From: CAZDAM01 sp964503595
GTDB taxonomy: Bacteria; Muiribacteriota; UBA6191
Assembly (NCBI GenBank): GCA_964503595.1
Contig: CAZDAM010000001.1
Location: 1-64,000, forward strand
Direction: 5' to 3'
Length of the DNA: 64,000 nt
Made by a program: the position numbers and the translations under genes. The notes beneath the pieces were generated by a model. It had not been told where the DNA came from. It made no database searches and saw only the letters and a list, made by a program, of their open reading frames with translations. Below are positions 8,666 to 17,105 of the stretch, piece after piece (positions within the stretch are counted from its first letter, which is position 1; each line of letters starts with the position of its first letter).

Positions 8666-9484
8666 ATGCGAGCGTTATTTTTTGTTTTCTTACATCTTTT
8701 GGTCATCCCCAGAATTTTTGCCGAGCTTCCCAAGGGACTCAGGGAATTAGCGGAGCAGAAATACCTCAGGGCAAAGGATCAGCAGCCCATGGTGAAAATC
8801 CCTGAAGGACAGCGCTTTCTGGGGAGCTCCGAACCGATGCATCATGCCAGTGAGAAGCCCATGCTCTATGCCCGGACCAAGGCCTTTTATCTGGATGAAA
8901 CCGAAATCAGCTCCGGGAAATATCGGGATTGTGTCACTCAGGGTGAGTGTGAGCCGGCAGCTTCTCTGAACCCGGAGGACGGATATCCGGCAACAGGAGT
9001 CACTTTTTTTCAGGCCCGCGGATATTGCCGATGGGTCGGGGGAGATCTGCCTACAGAGGCTCAGTGGGAGACTGCAGCCCGGGGAGAGCTTTCGACTCTT
9101 TATCCTTTTGGGGCAACTCTGCCCGATTCGCCGGGAGAGCTTGTCTGGGACCGAAATGGCCCCGTTCTCGTGCATGAAGGGGGCATCCGGGAAGGCTTCG
9201 GGCTTCTTCATATGAGTGATAACGTTTCGGAATGGACTCTGGATCGGGCGCGTCTGGATGATTATGGACGTCTTTTATCCCGCCCTCTGTCAGAAGAGGA
9301 GCTGAAGGACCGGCGTTCTGAAGACCCGGCGGATCTGGACGATACCGCAGATTTGGGAACTCTTCGGGGAGGTTCCTATGCCACCCGTTTCGCAGGTCTT
9401 CTGCGGGCGACTTTAAGGCGTGAATTGAAAAGGAGTGAGGCCAGAGACTGGCTTGGCTTTCGCTGTGCTATTCCTGAGCCCTGA
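8666..9484 (+). CDS. Secreted formylglycine-generating-enzyme-like (SUMF1/FGE-sulfatase domain) protein
   Basis: After a signal peptide (MRALFFVFLHLLVIPRIFA), residues 40-270 form an FGE-type domain: MVKIPEGQRFLGSS start, ALSO FYLDETEISSGKYRDC, PATGVTFFQARGYCRWVGG, LPTEAQWETAARG, NVSEWTLD, and the end LRGGSYATR...LGFRCA. The family includes sulfatase-activating FGE, EgtB and many structural C-type-lectin-fold proteins. The catalytic Cys pair of true FGE is not obvious here and no sulfatase is in the window, so a binding or structural role is as likely as catalysis. It overlaps the end of the convergent amidase-like gene by 17 bp. Confidence 0.8.
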   Translation: MRALFFVFLHLLVIPRIFAELPKGLRELAEQKYLRAKDQQPMVKIPEGQRFLGSSEPMHHASEKPMLYARTKAFYLDETEISSGKYRDCVTQGECEPAASLNPEDGYPATGVTFFQARGYCRWVGGDLPTEAQWETAARGELSTLYPFGATLPDSPGELVWDRNGPVLVHEGGIREGFGLLHMSDNVSEWTLDRARLDDYGRLLSRPLSEEELKDRRSEDPADLDDTADLGTLRGGSYATRFAGLLRATLRRELKRSEARDWLGFRCAIPEP

Positions 9485-10916
9485 AATTCTTTTCCACCAG
9501 TTGCCTGTAAAGAGGGAAAGCATCTTCAGGCATAACCCGGGCTGTTTTGTGGAAAAAATGGGTCAGTCTGAGCTGATCCGGGTTTCGGATGGCATAGACA
9601 GCCACATCATCCGGGCTGATGGAGATCCGCCCGGCCTGGGGACGGGTAGGGAATTTGAGTTTGTGAAAGACCTGGTAGGGCAATTCGCTGCATACGATGA
9701 TATTTCGGGTATTCACATCAAAGCGGAAATCGTAGGCGGTCTCGGGATAAATCATGGAGCGGATGATGGCCGGGGGGATTTCTTTGGGTGAAATCGGCCG
9801 GAGCACAGCCAGATCGGTAATCTTCCACTCGCTGATGTCGACAAACTGGACACCGGGGCGGATGGATTCCAGGACGGTATGCCCTTTCTGAAGCTCCTCA
9901 AGATAGGGTCTGAGGGCAGGATGCTGATTCAGCGGTCGACCTTCCCATGAAATGCCGCCAAGCTGCTCGGGGGTTCCGATGTAAAGGGCCACATGGCCGA
10001 AATGTCCGGGAATGATCGCATCGGTAATCGCACCAGCTGTCTTTTCCACCAGGATGTCGCCAGGCTGAAGTTCTTTTTTGAGGGCTTCAAGATCCTTGAT
10101 CGAAATGCTGGGCAGAAATTTCTGGACATTGATGGCTCCGGCGGCGTTTCCGAACCACTTGGAGATCAGGTACTCGGTCTGGTTGAGCGTTTTCCAGATA
10201 CGGATTTTGAATTTGGCCAGAAATTCTGAGAAGAAGCCACTGATCTGACCCCAGAAGCTGGCCTCTTTTTTCATTCTGGCGCAAAGAGGGGTGTCCAGGC
10301 GCTTGATGAGAGCGTGGGCCCAAAGGGGCAGGGACTTCCGGAAGAAGTCCCCGCTTTCCTGCATTTCTTCCAGAATAAGAAGAGATTTGGCGAAGCGGAC
10401 CCGGAAGGACTGTTTCATGAAGCGGTTTTCGATGGCTGAAAACAGGCCATTCTGTTCTTCCATGCGGGAACGGATGGCTTTTTGGTGTAGAAAGGCAATG
10501 TGATAAAAGCGCAGGAGTTCGTAGCCAAGCAGGTCCAGGTTGGCACCAAGCAGGGTTTCCACATAGGTATCCATGGACAGGGCAGCTGGATTCAGGTGGG
10601 CTTCCTTATCGTAGGGAGTTGAGACTCCGGGCAGGTGGTAGCGGCTCAGGTGGGCCCTTCGAAGTCCCTGCTGAAACAGTCCCAGTTCTTTCTGGAGGAG
10701 GGAGAATTCCTGCAGGATTTCATCCAGAAGAAGGGCATCCTGGGGTGGAATGGCCTCGGCATGGGCGAATTTACTGGCAAAGGAACCCAGCTCGTCCAGA
10801 TGGGTTCTGGTGCGATGATCCAGGCGCCAGTAGCGTTCTACAGCGGCCTCCCAGGCATAATTCAGCGGGCTGAATGCGAGAAAGAAGGGGTAGAGCAAAA
10901 TCAGAAAGAAGCGCAC
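9468..10916 (-). CDS. Permuted papain-like amidase (YiiX/YebB type) with long N-terminal helical domain
   Basis: The C-terminal 200 residues carry the circularly permuted NlpC/P60 arrangement. The pattern is ELQPGDILVEKTAG, then His308 in GHFGHVALYIG, and finally the nucleophile Cys409 in NIIVCSELPYQVF. Enzymes of this group act on lipids, amide bonds or peptidoglycan. The first 270 residues are helical and of unknown role, beginning with a hydrophobic segment (RFFLILLYPFFLAFSPL) that looks like a signal or anchor, so the enzyme is probably in the cell envelope. The start is a GTG at 10916 with no ribosome site, only TATAAA five bases before it. Confidence 0.7.
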   Translation of the reverse strand: MRFFLILLYPFFLAFSPLNYAWEAAVERYWRLDHRTRTHLDELGSFASKFAHAEAIPPQDALLLDEILQEFSLLQKELGLFQQGLRRAHLSRYHLPGVSTPYDKEAHLNPAALSMDTYVETLLGANLDLLGYELLRFYHIAFLHQKAIRSRMEEQNGLFSAIENRFMKQSFRVRFAKSLLILEEMQESGDFFRKSLPLWAHALIKRLDTPLCARMKKEASFWGQISGFFSEFLAKFKIRIWKTLNQTEYLISKWFGNAAGAINVQKFLPSISIKDLEALKKELQPGDILVEKTAGAITDAIIPGHFGHVALYIGTPEQLGGISWEGRPLNQHPALRPYLEELQKGHTVLESIRPGVQFVDISEWKITDLAVLRPISPKEIPPAIIRSMIYPETAYDFRFDVNTRNIIVCSELPYQVFHKLKFPTRPQAGRISISPDDVAVYAIRNPDQLRLTHFFHKTARVMPEDAFPLYRQLVEKNFRAQE

Positions 10917-10980
10917 GCTTTTTATACGGAGGATCCTGGGGTTTGGTTGCGGGCTGCAAAAAAAGATTGGGGAGGATCTT

Positions 10981-11009
10981 TTGATCGTTGAATTGAGGCA
11001 GTGTAAAAT
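10981..11009 (+). promoter_or_regulatory. Sigma70-type promoter of the S51-type peptidase gene
   Basis: TTGATC and TAAAAT separated by 17 bp, 44 bp before the ATG at 11054. Confidence 0.55.
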
Positions 11010-11053
11010 CGCTTCCGGTTCACGCGTTAAAAACCCCCGAAAGGAAGGAATTC

Positions 11054-11998
11054 ATGCAACCAACATGTTTCGTCTACAGCTCTCACAATCGGTGTGAATA
11101 TATTCATCGCTGGTGGATTGTGGAGCGGGCTTTGCAAAGCCAGGACAATAAATCCATTCTGTATCTGCCCATGTCTGAGCAGGGCAGTGGTGGAGCCTTT
11201 GGCAGTCCGCAGCAGTTTGGCTGGGGTAAGTTTGAATGGTATCTGGATCGTTTTCGCCAGTGGGGCCTGAACAGCTATCCTTTCTACTGGACAGATGATA
11301 TAGGTCAGTATGATGCGTCCATCTTCTTTGATTCTGTTGCCAGCAGTGAAGTCGTGATTCTCGGCGGGGGGAACTCCAGCCTGGGCCTGGCCCGCTACAA
11401 AGAACTGGGTCGTCGCTTTAACGGTGATGCCAACCTGATGTCCAAAATTCTGCATGATCGTGCCAGGCGCGGTAAGTTGACGGTCGGTTTTTCTGCTGGC
11501 GCCGATCAGCTGTGCTCCCTTCTTTCAAGCGAAATCTGGACCGATTTGAGCGATCCATACGGCTTCGGTCTGGCTCACAATGTGATGACCACTCTGCACC
11601 ATGAGCCAGGACGTGGAGATGAGCTCTACATGGGAGCTCAGAAGTTTCCTCACTGTATGGTGTTCGGTCTCCCCAACGATGCCGGTCTGGCGGTAAGCCA
11701 GGGTGTTCTGCCTTCGGGAAATATCTGGCAGGTCATTGATTTTGTGACCGATAACAGCTGGGATATTCCATCTGAGGAATTTCATATTAAAACCCGTCAG
11801 GGAGCAGGAATCGAGCATTACTATGCTGATGGACGTTCCTGGACCTTCAAGGGCGGGGATCGCATGGTCCGTATCATGAGTTCGGATTCCGGCTGGCAGG
11901 AAGCTTTCATCATTACATCTTCCGGTCAGCAGGTACATTACTATACCTACAATGACTGCCACTTCAGTTCGTTAGAGGATATCCTCAGCCGTTACTAG
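11054..11998 (+). CDS. Peptidase S51 / cyanophycinase-like serine hydrolase
   Basis: The 314-aa cytoplasmic protein has a class-I glutamine-amidotransferase-like fold with the S51 nucleophile elbow VGFSAGADQ (Ser147), an upstream loop VVILGGGNSSLGLARY that fits the substrate-binding GG(G)N of dipeptidase E and cyanophycinase, and a later LPNDAGLAVS segment. These enzymes cleave Asp-X dipeptides or beta-aspartyl bonds. Strong AAGGAAGG ribosome site; single-gene transcript bounded by its own promoter upstream and a terminator at 12043-12073. The exact substrate is unknown. Confidence 0.75.
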   Translation: MQPTCFVYSSHNRCEYIHRWWIVERALQSQDNKSILYLPMSEQGSGGAFGSPQQFGWGKFEWYLDRFRQWGLNSYPFYWTDDIGQYDASIFFDSVASSEVVILGGGNSSLGLARYKELGRRFNGDANLMSKILHDRARRGKLTVGFSAGADQLCSLLSSEIWTDLSDPYGFGLAHNVMTTLHHEPGRGDELYMGAQKFPHCMVFGLPNDAGLAVSQGVLPSGNIWQVIDFVTDNSWDIPSEEFHIKTRQGAGIEHYYADGRSWTFKGGDRMVRIMSSDSGWQEAFIITSSGQQVHYYTYNDCHFSSLEDILSRY

Positions 11999-12042
11999 AC
12001 GATTGAGTCCCGATCCCAGTATCGGGTAATGCTTGATGAATT

Positions 12043-12073
12043 GGGGCTTTCCTTGTTGGAAGGCCCTTTTTTT
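12043..12073 (+). terminator. Rho-independent terminator after the S51-type peptidase
   Basis: GGGCTTTCC, loop TTGTT, GGAAGGCCC, followed by seven T: a 9-bp stem with one G-T pair. It lies 45 bp after the stop at 11998. Confidence 0.9.
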
Positions 12074-12100
12074 GATTGAATGACTTCAGATAGGAGCACT

Positions 12101-12577
12101 ATGCGATATTTCGTCTTTATTTCCCTGCTGTCCATCCGGATGGTTTTTGCTCAGGCCCCCAACAGCTTTACCGATTTCGCCTTCCGGGATCTCAACCAGG
12201 AGGTCGTGGAATCCGATGAAATTCGCAAGGGAAAAGTGCTTTTATTCAAGATCGGCCAGCTAAGTTGCCCTGTTTGTACGCTGGTTCTGGAACAGCTTGG
12301 AAAACTGGATCAGGAATATGCTGCCAGGGGTGTGGTCTTTCTGGACATCAGCCTTGATGATGATGTGGAAGCCCTCCGTGCTCACGCCAAGGCCCATGAT
12401 GTGGATTTTTCCACACTTATGGATGAAAGAGGGGACCTGGCATCCTGGTTTGGAGTCTCGACCATTCCCGTCACCGTGGTGGTGGATCGCAAGGGAGTCA
12501 TAACGGATTATGTTGTCGGGGATCTTTCAGAAGTTCAAATCCGCAAGATGCTGGATACGGCCCTGGCTATGCCCTAA
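12101..12577 (+). CDS. Secreted thioredoxin-like protein with CPVC motif (TlpA/ResA type)
   Basis: Start at 12101 (MRYFVFISLLSIRMVFAQ) has AGGAG five bases upstream and gives a signal peptide. The 158-aa product has the AhpC-TSA/Redoxin pattern: GKVLLFKIGQLSCPVCTLV with redox-active CPVC near residue 55, DISLDDDVEALRAHA, FGVSTIPVTVVVDRKGVI (cis-Pro loop). Periplasmic thioredoxins of this kind reduce or isomerise disulfides. It overlaps the next gene, which encodes a second thioredoxin-fold-like secreted protein, so the two probably act together. Confidence 0.85.
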   Translation: MRYFVFISLLSIRMVFAQAPNSFTDFAFRDLNQEVVESDEIRKGKVLLFKIGQLSCPVCTLVLEQLGKLDQEYAARGVVFLDISLDDDVEALRAHAKAHDVDFSTLMDERGDLASWFGVSTIPVTVVVDRKGVITDYVVGDLSEVQIRKMLDTALAMP

Positions 12578-13646
12578 ACCGTTTCTGCTATCCGGTCTGT
12601 TGACGGCCTTTTTTTCTGTTGGGTCGGTTCAGGCCGAACCCTTTCATCACTTTCTGCTTCCCGAAATCCGTCAGTCCTCCCCGGGCGGGGGGGAGCCTTT
12701 CCGGCTTTATCCATTGTTTCAGTCTCCTTTGCTGGCCCCGGAGCTGTTTCAGAAATCAGCAGTCGAAATTGAATTTTTTGAGCGCAATGGCGGAGGAATT
12801 TCCTTTGGGGAGATTCGTCCGACCAATGGGTATTATTACGATAGTAAATCCCGCAATCATCAACGTCTGATTGTGCTTTTGATTGGCTCACTCTGGCAAC
12901 AGGAAACCCAGCTGGTCCTGAAGAGTTTTCAGGAACTCTGGGAAATTTACAGCTTTGAGGTTCTGAACCGGGATCGCCTGCGCGAAAAAGCCATTGCCTG
13001 GATGCGCAGAGCGCATCGGACAGATCTGGATTACGCGGAATATTCCCGGATTGTGCAGGAAAGGGAGAATTATGAGCCTTCTCCGGCCCCTAGAAAAAAG
13101 CAGAAAATCTCCGGGCCCATGTTTTATCTCGGTCAGAGCCCAATGCAGCTGATGTCACTCCTTTATGACCTGATTCATAAGCGTGATTTTCAGCCAACGG
13201 TTTCTTTCCTGTTCATTCAGACAGGAGGCTTGGCAGCAGATGCGGCAGAGTATCAGAAGAAGCTGAAAGTCCCGATTTCCTTTTTGCATGATGAGCAGAT
13301 TGAAGTCACACTGGAACATCAGAAAGGTCTGCCTCCCAGCATGGTTCTGGTGAACTTTGAAGGAGAAGTGGTTTACCGGGGTGAGCCTCTGAACCCTATG
13401 GCTTTGAAGACCAGGATCGACCGTATGCTTCTGCCTGTCTGGGAACAGATGGGCAAGGATGTCCGTATGGCCAATCATCAGAAAAGAGTGGATCAGGTCA
13501 TCGAGAGAAGAGCACTTGAACTGGCGCGGCGTCAGGAAAGGGCCCGTCAGAGTGAAAAATCATCCCGTGGCGAAGCTCTTAAGCGTATGCAGAGCTCTGA
13601 TCCTTCTGTCCAGAGTGTGGATGTCAAGGACTTGAATCTTTACTGA
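12510..13646 (+). CDS. Secreted protein with thioredoxin-like C-terminal region, no CxxC
   Basis: The frame opens at ATG 12510, overlapping the upstream gene by 68 bp. The hydrophobic signal segment is FLLSGLLTAFFSVGSVQA at about residues 25-42, so a later non-ATG start (TTG or CTG near 12590) is also possible. Residues 210-310 have the order of a redoxin fold (VSFLFIQTGGL, KVPISFLHDEQIEVT, LPPSMVLVNFEGEVVYRG) but lack the CxxC. The C-terminal 60 residues are a charged helix. It ends 7 bp inside the end of the convergent metalloprotease gene. I infer a role alongside the CPVC thioredoxin upstream. Confidence 0.6.
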   Translation: MLSGIFQKFKSARCWIRPWLCPKPFLLSGLLTAFFSVGSVQAEPFHHFLLPEIRQSSPGGGEPFRLYPLFQSPLLAPELFQKSAVEIEFFERNGGGISFGEIRPTNGYYYDSKSRNHQRLIVLLIGSLWQQETQLVLKSFQELWEIYSFEVLNRDRLREKAIAWMRRAHRTDLDYAEYSRIVQERENYEPSPAPRKKQKISGPMFYLGQSPMQLMSLLYDLIHKRDFQPTVSFLFIQTGGLAADAAEYQKKLKVPISFLHDEQIEVTLEHQKGLPPSMVLVNFEGEVVYRGEPLNPMALKTRIDRMLLPVWEQMGKDVRMANHQKRVDQVIERRALELARRQERARQSEKSSRGEALKRMQSSDPSVQSVDVKDLNLY

Positions 13647-15322
13647 TTGGCGTGAAGTTTCTGGAAGGCTTCGCGGCGGTCAGTTGCTTCAGAGGCCTGT
13701 GTCCCTAAAAGTCCGCGCTTTCGAAAGACTCTGAGAATGAGGGCTTTGTGTCTGCCTTGAAAGCGGGTATCATCGGCAGCAATAATGGCATTGGTGAAAT
13801 CCTCAAACCAGGCTCCGGAAGGAAGGAAGGACAAAGAGGCCAAAGCCAGTGTGTCACTGTCTTTCTGGCCGATTTCCTGGCGGATTTCCCAAAGGGCACC
13901 GCTTAGGATCTGTCCATCGAAATGGGAATCTTCCCGGTAGTCCTTGGGATAAGTGAAAGAGTTTTGCAGATTCCTGAGATACCCGGCGGCAATCACACCT
14001 TTGCTGTCATGTTCTCCGACCTGGGCACTATTGAAGAAACTTGCGGACAGATAGTCAGCCATTCCTTCATGGATGGCCGCAGTTTCCGTGCCGTATCCTC
14101 CCCAGAGCTGGGCGAGTTCATCGACAATTCCATGAGCATACTCATGCACGACGATGTCCCCATCAGCAGCATCCGGATTGCCTCCGGCTCCGAAATAGAC
14201 GCCTTTGGTATCCGGGCTGAAGAAGGAATTGTCTTCCTGCGAATAGTTGACCACGACCTCGGTCTGCTTCTGAAAAACCTTGAATCCAAGTTCCTGAAGA
14301 TATTCCTGAAACGACTGGATGTGGTAGTAGGCCATGGCTTCCAGGTAACCGGTATCCTCGGGAAGGAAATAAAAGGTGTTGTCCTGAGCCTGCGATCTTG
14401 GCTCATGGGCGGGAAAAACATTGGCATACAGGCCGGACATATGACCGGAATCATCCAGATTCTTCAGCTGGACTTCCTGGCGCGATGGGCGGACACTCAG
14501 GCTTGGAGCATGAACCCAGGCCCGGGCAGTATGAGTGAACAGAGAAGGATGCAGAACGGGTCCCATAGTGGGATCCAGCATGGGCTCATCTTCAATCGGG
14601 GCGAGCAGGCCAAGAGGATCCTCCTCACTGATTTTACCGAGTTTCTGAAAAGGGTGCTCTTCCTTGGAGGAGTGGCTGTGATCCCGGCTGGTGGCCTGAT
14701 TGAAACGCTTAAGGACTCTGCCTTCCCGGCCTTCAATGAAGTGAACCCATTCGCCCAGTGGTTTCATGGAATACACGATCACTTCGTAACCCTTGCGCAG
14801 GGTGTCCTCATCAACGAACCATTTTTCGGTGACTTTGGAGGGACGCAGCAGGGATTCGGGTTTTGTGGCATTTCTGGCAGCGAAGATGGCTTCAGCGCGG
14901 GTGATGTTCTGCTCGCGGGCAATCTCAAGAGAATTCAGATCGACATGTTCTCCGTTGAAAAGCAGTACCTGCCCGTCAGAACCCATATGAACCTTGAGAT
15001 TCTGTCCGGCAACCGGAAGATCTTCGAATTCCTGGGTAAAGGAGACGTGGGTGGAGCCGGCGGTTTCCCGAACATTCTTCAGTTTCAGATCCTCGGTTTC
15101 ATAGCCGGTTGAAGCGAAGGGACTGAACATGTCCTGCGGATTCCCCAGAGCTGAGCGCAAAAAATCACGGGCCGCTTCCTCAGGAGTTCTTTCGGAAGCC
15201 ATGAAATTCAGCATGTCCGGCGCGGGTTGCGGCGGGCGATACTGGTTGAACCGTGTTGAGCCGCCATGGGACGGGCTCAAGAGAAATGCAGCAATGGAAA
15301 AACAGCGAAAAAGCGCGCGCAT
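13640..15322 (-). CDS. Secreted M4/M36-type zinc metalloprotease (gluzincin)
   Basis: Signal peptide (MRALFRCFSIAAFLLSPSHG), an N-terminal FTP/PepSY-like inhibitor propeptide (about residues 45-215, with VHMGSDGQVLLFNG and LRKGYEVIVYS), then the catalytic domain. His393-Glu394-His397 are in VVHEYAHGIVDE and the third ligand Glu419 is in AIHEGMADYLSA, the thermolysin/fungalysin layout. At 560 aa it is of normal length for a pre-pro-protease. It probably degrades extracellular protein. It lies 8 bp after the truncated-globin gene and probably shares its transcript. Confidence 0.85.
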   Translation of the reverse strand: MRALFRCFSIAAFLLSPSHGGSTRFNQYRPPQPAPDMLNFMASERTPEEAARDFLRSALGNPQDMFSPFASTGYETEDLKLKNVRETAGSTHVSFTQEFEDLPVAGQNLKVHMGSDGQVLLFNGEHVDLNSLEIAREQNITRAEAIFAARNATKPESLLRPSKVTEKWFVDEDTLRKGYEVIVYSMKPLGEWVHFIEGREGRVLKRFNQATSRDHSHSSKEEHPFQKLGKISEEDPLGLLAPIEDEPMLDPTMGPVLHPSLFTHTARAWVHAPSLSVRPSRQEVQLKNLDDSGHMSGLYANVFPAHEPRSQAQDNTFYFLPEDTGYLEAMAYYHIQSFQEYLQELGFKVFQKQTEVVVNYSQEDNSFFSPDTKGVYFGAGGNPDAADGDIVVHEYAHGIVDELAQLWGGYGTETAAIHEGMADYLSASFFNSAQVGEHDSKGVIAAGYLRNLQNSFTYPKDYREDSHFDGQILSGALWEIRQEIGQKDSDTLALASLSFLPSGAWFEDFTNAIIAADDTRFQGRHKALILRVFRKRGLLGTQASEATDRREAFQKLHANQ

Positions 15323-15330
15323 GAAACTGA

Positions 15331-15729
15331 CTACGTAGCGGCGGGGGGTTTGGTTGCATTCTGGTAAAGGATTGCTGCTTTGAGTCGGTGATCCGCCTGA
15401 AGCCAGCGGTTTGAAGCGGCTTCAGGGATTTTCCGGGTCCTGAGGAGATCTACCAGGATCTTCTGGCGACGGTCAAACTGTCCGGCATTGATACGCAGGG
15501 CCTGATGGACTTCCTTGAGACTTCTGAGTGGGTAGGTTCCGCTGTGGTCTCCGAAAAGTCTTCGGACATATTCCACCTGTCCGTCGACCAGTTTTTCAAT
15601 CGGAAAAGGGCGGAACAGGAAACCAATCATCAGATCCCGGTTCAGTTGCTGGTAAAATTCAAGCACCAGATTCTGAAGGCCCTCCAGGCCGCCAAAATCT
15701 TTCAAGGCTTCATCCGCAAATGCACTCAT
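15331..15729 (-). CDS. Truncated-hemoglobin-like protein
   Basis: The pattern LKDFGGLEGLQNLVLEFYQQL, then FLFRPFPIEKLVDGQVEYVRRLFGDH and LKEVHQALRINAGQFDRR, fits the short 2-on-2 globins, with the His of KEVHQAL as likely proximal haem ligand. These proteins bind O2 or NO. I choose the ATG at 15729 (MSAFADEALKDFGG), because the longer form starting at 15786 would share its start codon with the divergent rlmH. It precedes the metalloprotease gene in one operon; the pairing is unusual. Confidence 0.65.
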   Translation of the reverse strand: MSAFADEALKDFGGLEGLQNLVLEFYQQLNRDLMIGFLFRPFPIEKLVDGQVEYVRRLFGDHSGTYPLRSLKEVHQALRINAGQFDRRQKILVDLLRTRKIPEAASNRWLQADHRLKAAILYQNATKPPAAT

Positions 15730-15778
15730 ATCCTGAATGTGCCATGTGGAAAGCTCTCTGACAAGCAATGGATGAAAA

Positions 15779-16255
15779 ATGGCCATCGAAGTTCACCTGA
15801 TCTGTATTGGAAAGCTGAAGAGTCCTTTTCGGGAAATCGCCGAAGAATATGAGTCCCGCCTGAAAAAGCGGGTGGATCTGAGGATTCATGAATTCCAGGC
15901 CCGCTCCAAAGCCCAGGATGAACAGGTCCTTGATCGGGAAGAGAATGAGCTGGTGCAGAAGGCTCTGGAGAAAATCCGGCGACCTGGCAGTGTGGTCTGG
16001 GCGTTAAGTCCGCGGGGGAAATCCATTTCCACGGAAGAACTGGCCTCGCGTTGGGAGGGTTTTCGGCTCCAGTCCCGAACCTGGATTTTTCTGATCGGGG
16101 GATCCCATGGTCTTCAGGAGGAGCTTCTGAAGGGCTGCGATTTCCGGCTGGCCTTTGGCCCGATGACCTTTCCCCATCAGCTTTTCAGGGGCATGCTTTT
16201 GGAGCAGATCTATCGCGCGGATACCATTCTTGCCGGAGAGCCTTATCATAAATAG
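15779..16255 (+). CDS. rlmH: 23S rRNA (pseudouridine-1915 N3)-methyltransferase
   Basis: SPOUT-class SAM-dependent methyltransferase of helix 69 in the large ribosomal subunit. The 158-aa sequence begins EVHLICIGKLKSPFREIAEEY and has the trefoil-knot signatures VWALSPRGKSISTEELA, FLIGGSHGLQEEL and the C-terminal FPHQLFRGMLLEQIYRAD...GEPYHK, all diagnostic. Length is exactly normal. The start ATGGCCAT is a palindrome that also reads as the start of the longer form of the opposite-strand globin frame. Confidence 0.97.
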   Translation: MAIEVHLICIGKLKSPFREIAEEYESRLKKRVDLRIHEFQARSKAQDEQVLDREENELVQKALEKIRRPGSVVWALSPRGKSISTEELASRWEGFRLQSRTWIFLIGGSHGLQEELLKGCDFRLAFGPMTFPHQLFRGMLLEQIYRADTILAGEPYHK

Positions 16256-16263
16256 GCTTTGCT

Positions 16264-17073
16264 CTAGCGATTCGGACGGGGAACCAGCATGAAAAAGAGC
16301 ATGGCCGTGATCAGGAAGATAGCCCCGATGAAGTGCCGGTTTCTTTCAATGAAACTCTGGCTCTTGAGATGGATTCTTGCGGCGACCTCTTCAGGGTGTG
16401 GCGGGAAAATCACCTTTCTTTGAATGATCATCGGGTTGAGAGTCCCGTCTTTTCTGAGGGTGGTGACTCCACTTTCTTCCGTGGGGGCAGGAGCCTGAAG
16501 AGGCTTGATGATCTGCTGGAAATTCAGGGCCAGTTTTTCCGAGGCGGGATGCCAGGCCTGATCCAGTTCAAAGGAACGGTAGCCTCCCGGGACAAGGAAG
16601 ATGCTTTTGGCAAAAATCCGTTCCGGAATACTGTTTCGCCTCAGGACCATGGAAAAATCCAGGCGGCGATCAAACCAGTCATAGGATGGAGGCCTGAGCC
16701 ATTCAAACTCCAGACCGGTTGAACTCGCGGATTGGGAGCTGCTTTCCCTGAGATTGAAATAGGCTTCCAGAATCCCTCCGAGGTGGGAGCGGGTAAAGCC
16801 AGCGAGCAGGGGCTCGGAAATAAAGAAACCATCCTCCTGGTAGAAGTAGACCGGAATGGAATGCCCCTCTTTCTGGAAGAGGCAGATCTCGGTTTTCAGT
16901 TTGGGGTGAACAATCCGGAAAGGCTGGGAAACAGGCTGTTCAATGGCCTTCTGGGGGGAAGAGCAGGCGAGAGGTGCCTGAAATCCCTTAGGAGGGGTAA
17001 TTTCACCAAAGGTTTCAGAAATCAGGGTGATAAGGAGGCAAAGGCCCATGAGAAGGCGCGTCATGCTTTCCAT
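16264..17073 (-). CDS. Secreted protein with C-terminal membrane anchor, unknown function
   Basis: Start taken at the ATG 17073 (MESMTRLLMGLCLLITLISETFG), with a TTG at 17100 as alternative; no good ribosome site for either. After the signal peptide the 269-aa protein is soluble and beta-rich to about residue 240, followed by one transmembrane helix (FIGAIFLITAMLFFMLV) and a short basic end PRPNR, so it is probably periplasmic and anchored by its C-terminus. No family recognised. Its promoter region is shared with the divergent DUF3084 gene. It converges on rlmH with only 8 bp between the stops. Confidence 0.6.
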   Translation of the reverse strand: MESMTRLLMGLCLLITLISETFGEITPPKGFQAPLACSSPQKAIEQPVSQPFRIVHPKLKTEICLFQKEGHSIPVYFYQEDGFFISEPLLAGFTRSHLGGILEAYFNLRESSSQSASSTGLEFEWLRPPSYDWFDRRLDFSMVLRRNSIPERIFAKSIFLVPGGYRSFELDQAWHPASEKLALNFQQIIKPLQAPAPTEESGVTTLRKDGTLNPMIIQRKVIFPPHPEEVAARIHLKSQSFIERNRHFIGAIFLITAMLFFMLVPRPNR

Positions 17074-17105
17074 TGTGTGGGATTTTCTGCTATTTTTCAA
17101 ACCTT

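Noticed and set aside
8666..9484. A true sulfatase-activating formylglycine enzyme
   Set aside because: No sulfatase gene in the window and no clear catalytic Cys pair; the broader FGE-fold label is safer.
13922..15112. 396-codon plus-strand frame across the metalloprotease gene
   Set aside because: Antisense to a protein with complete zinc-binding motifs; no signal peptide, ribosome site or promoter of its own.
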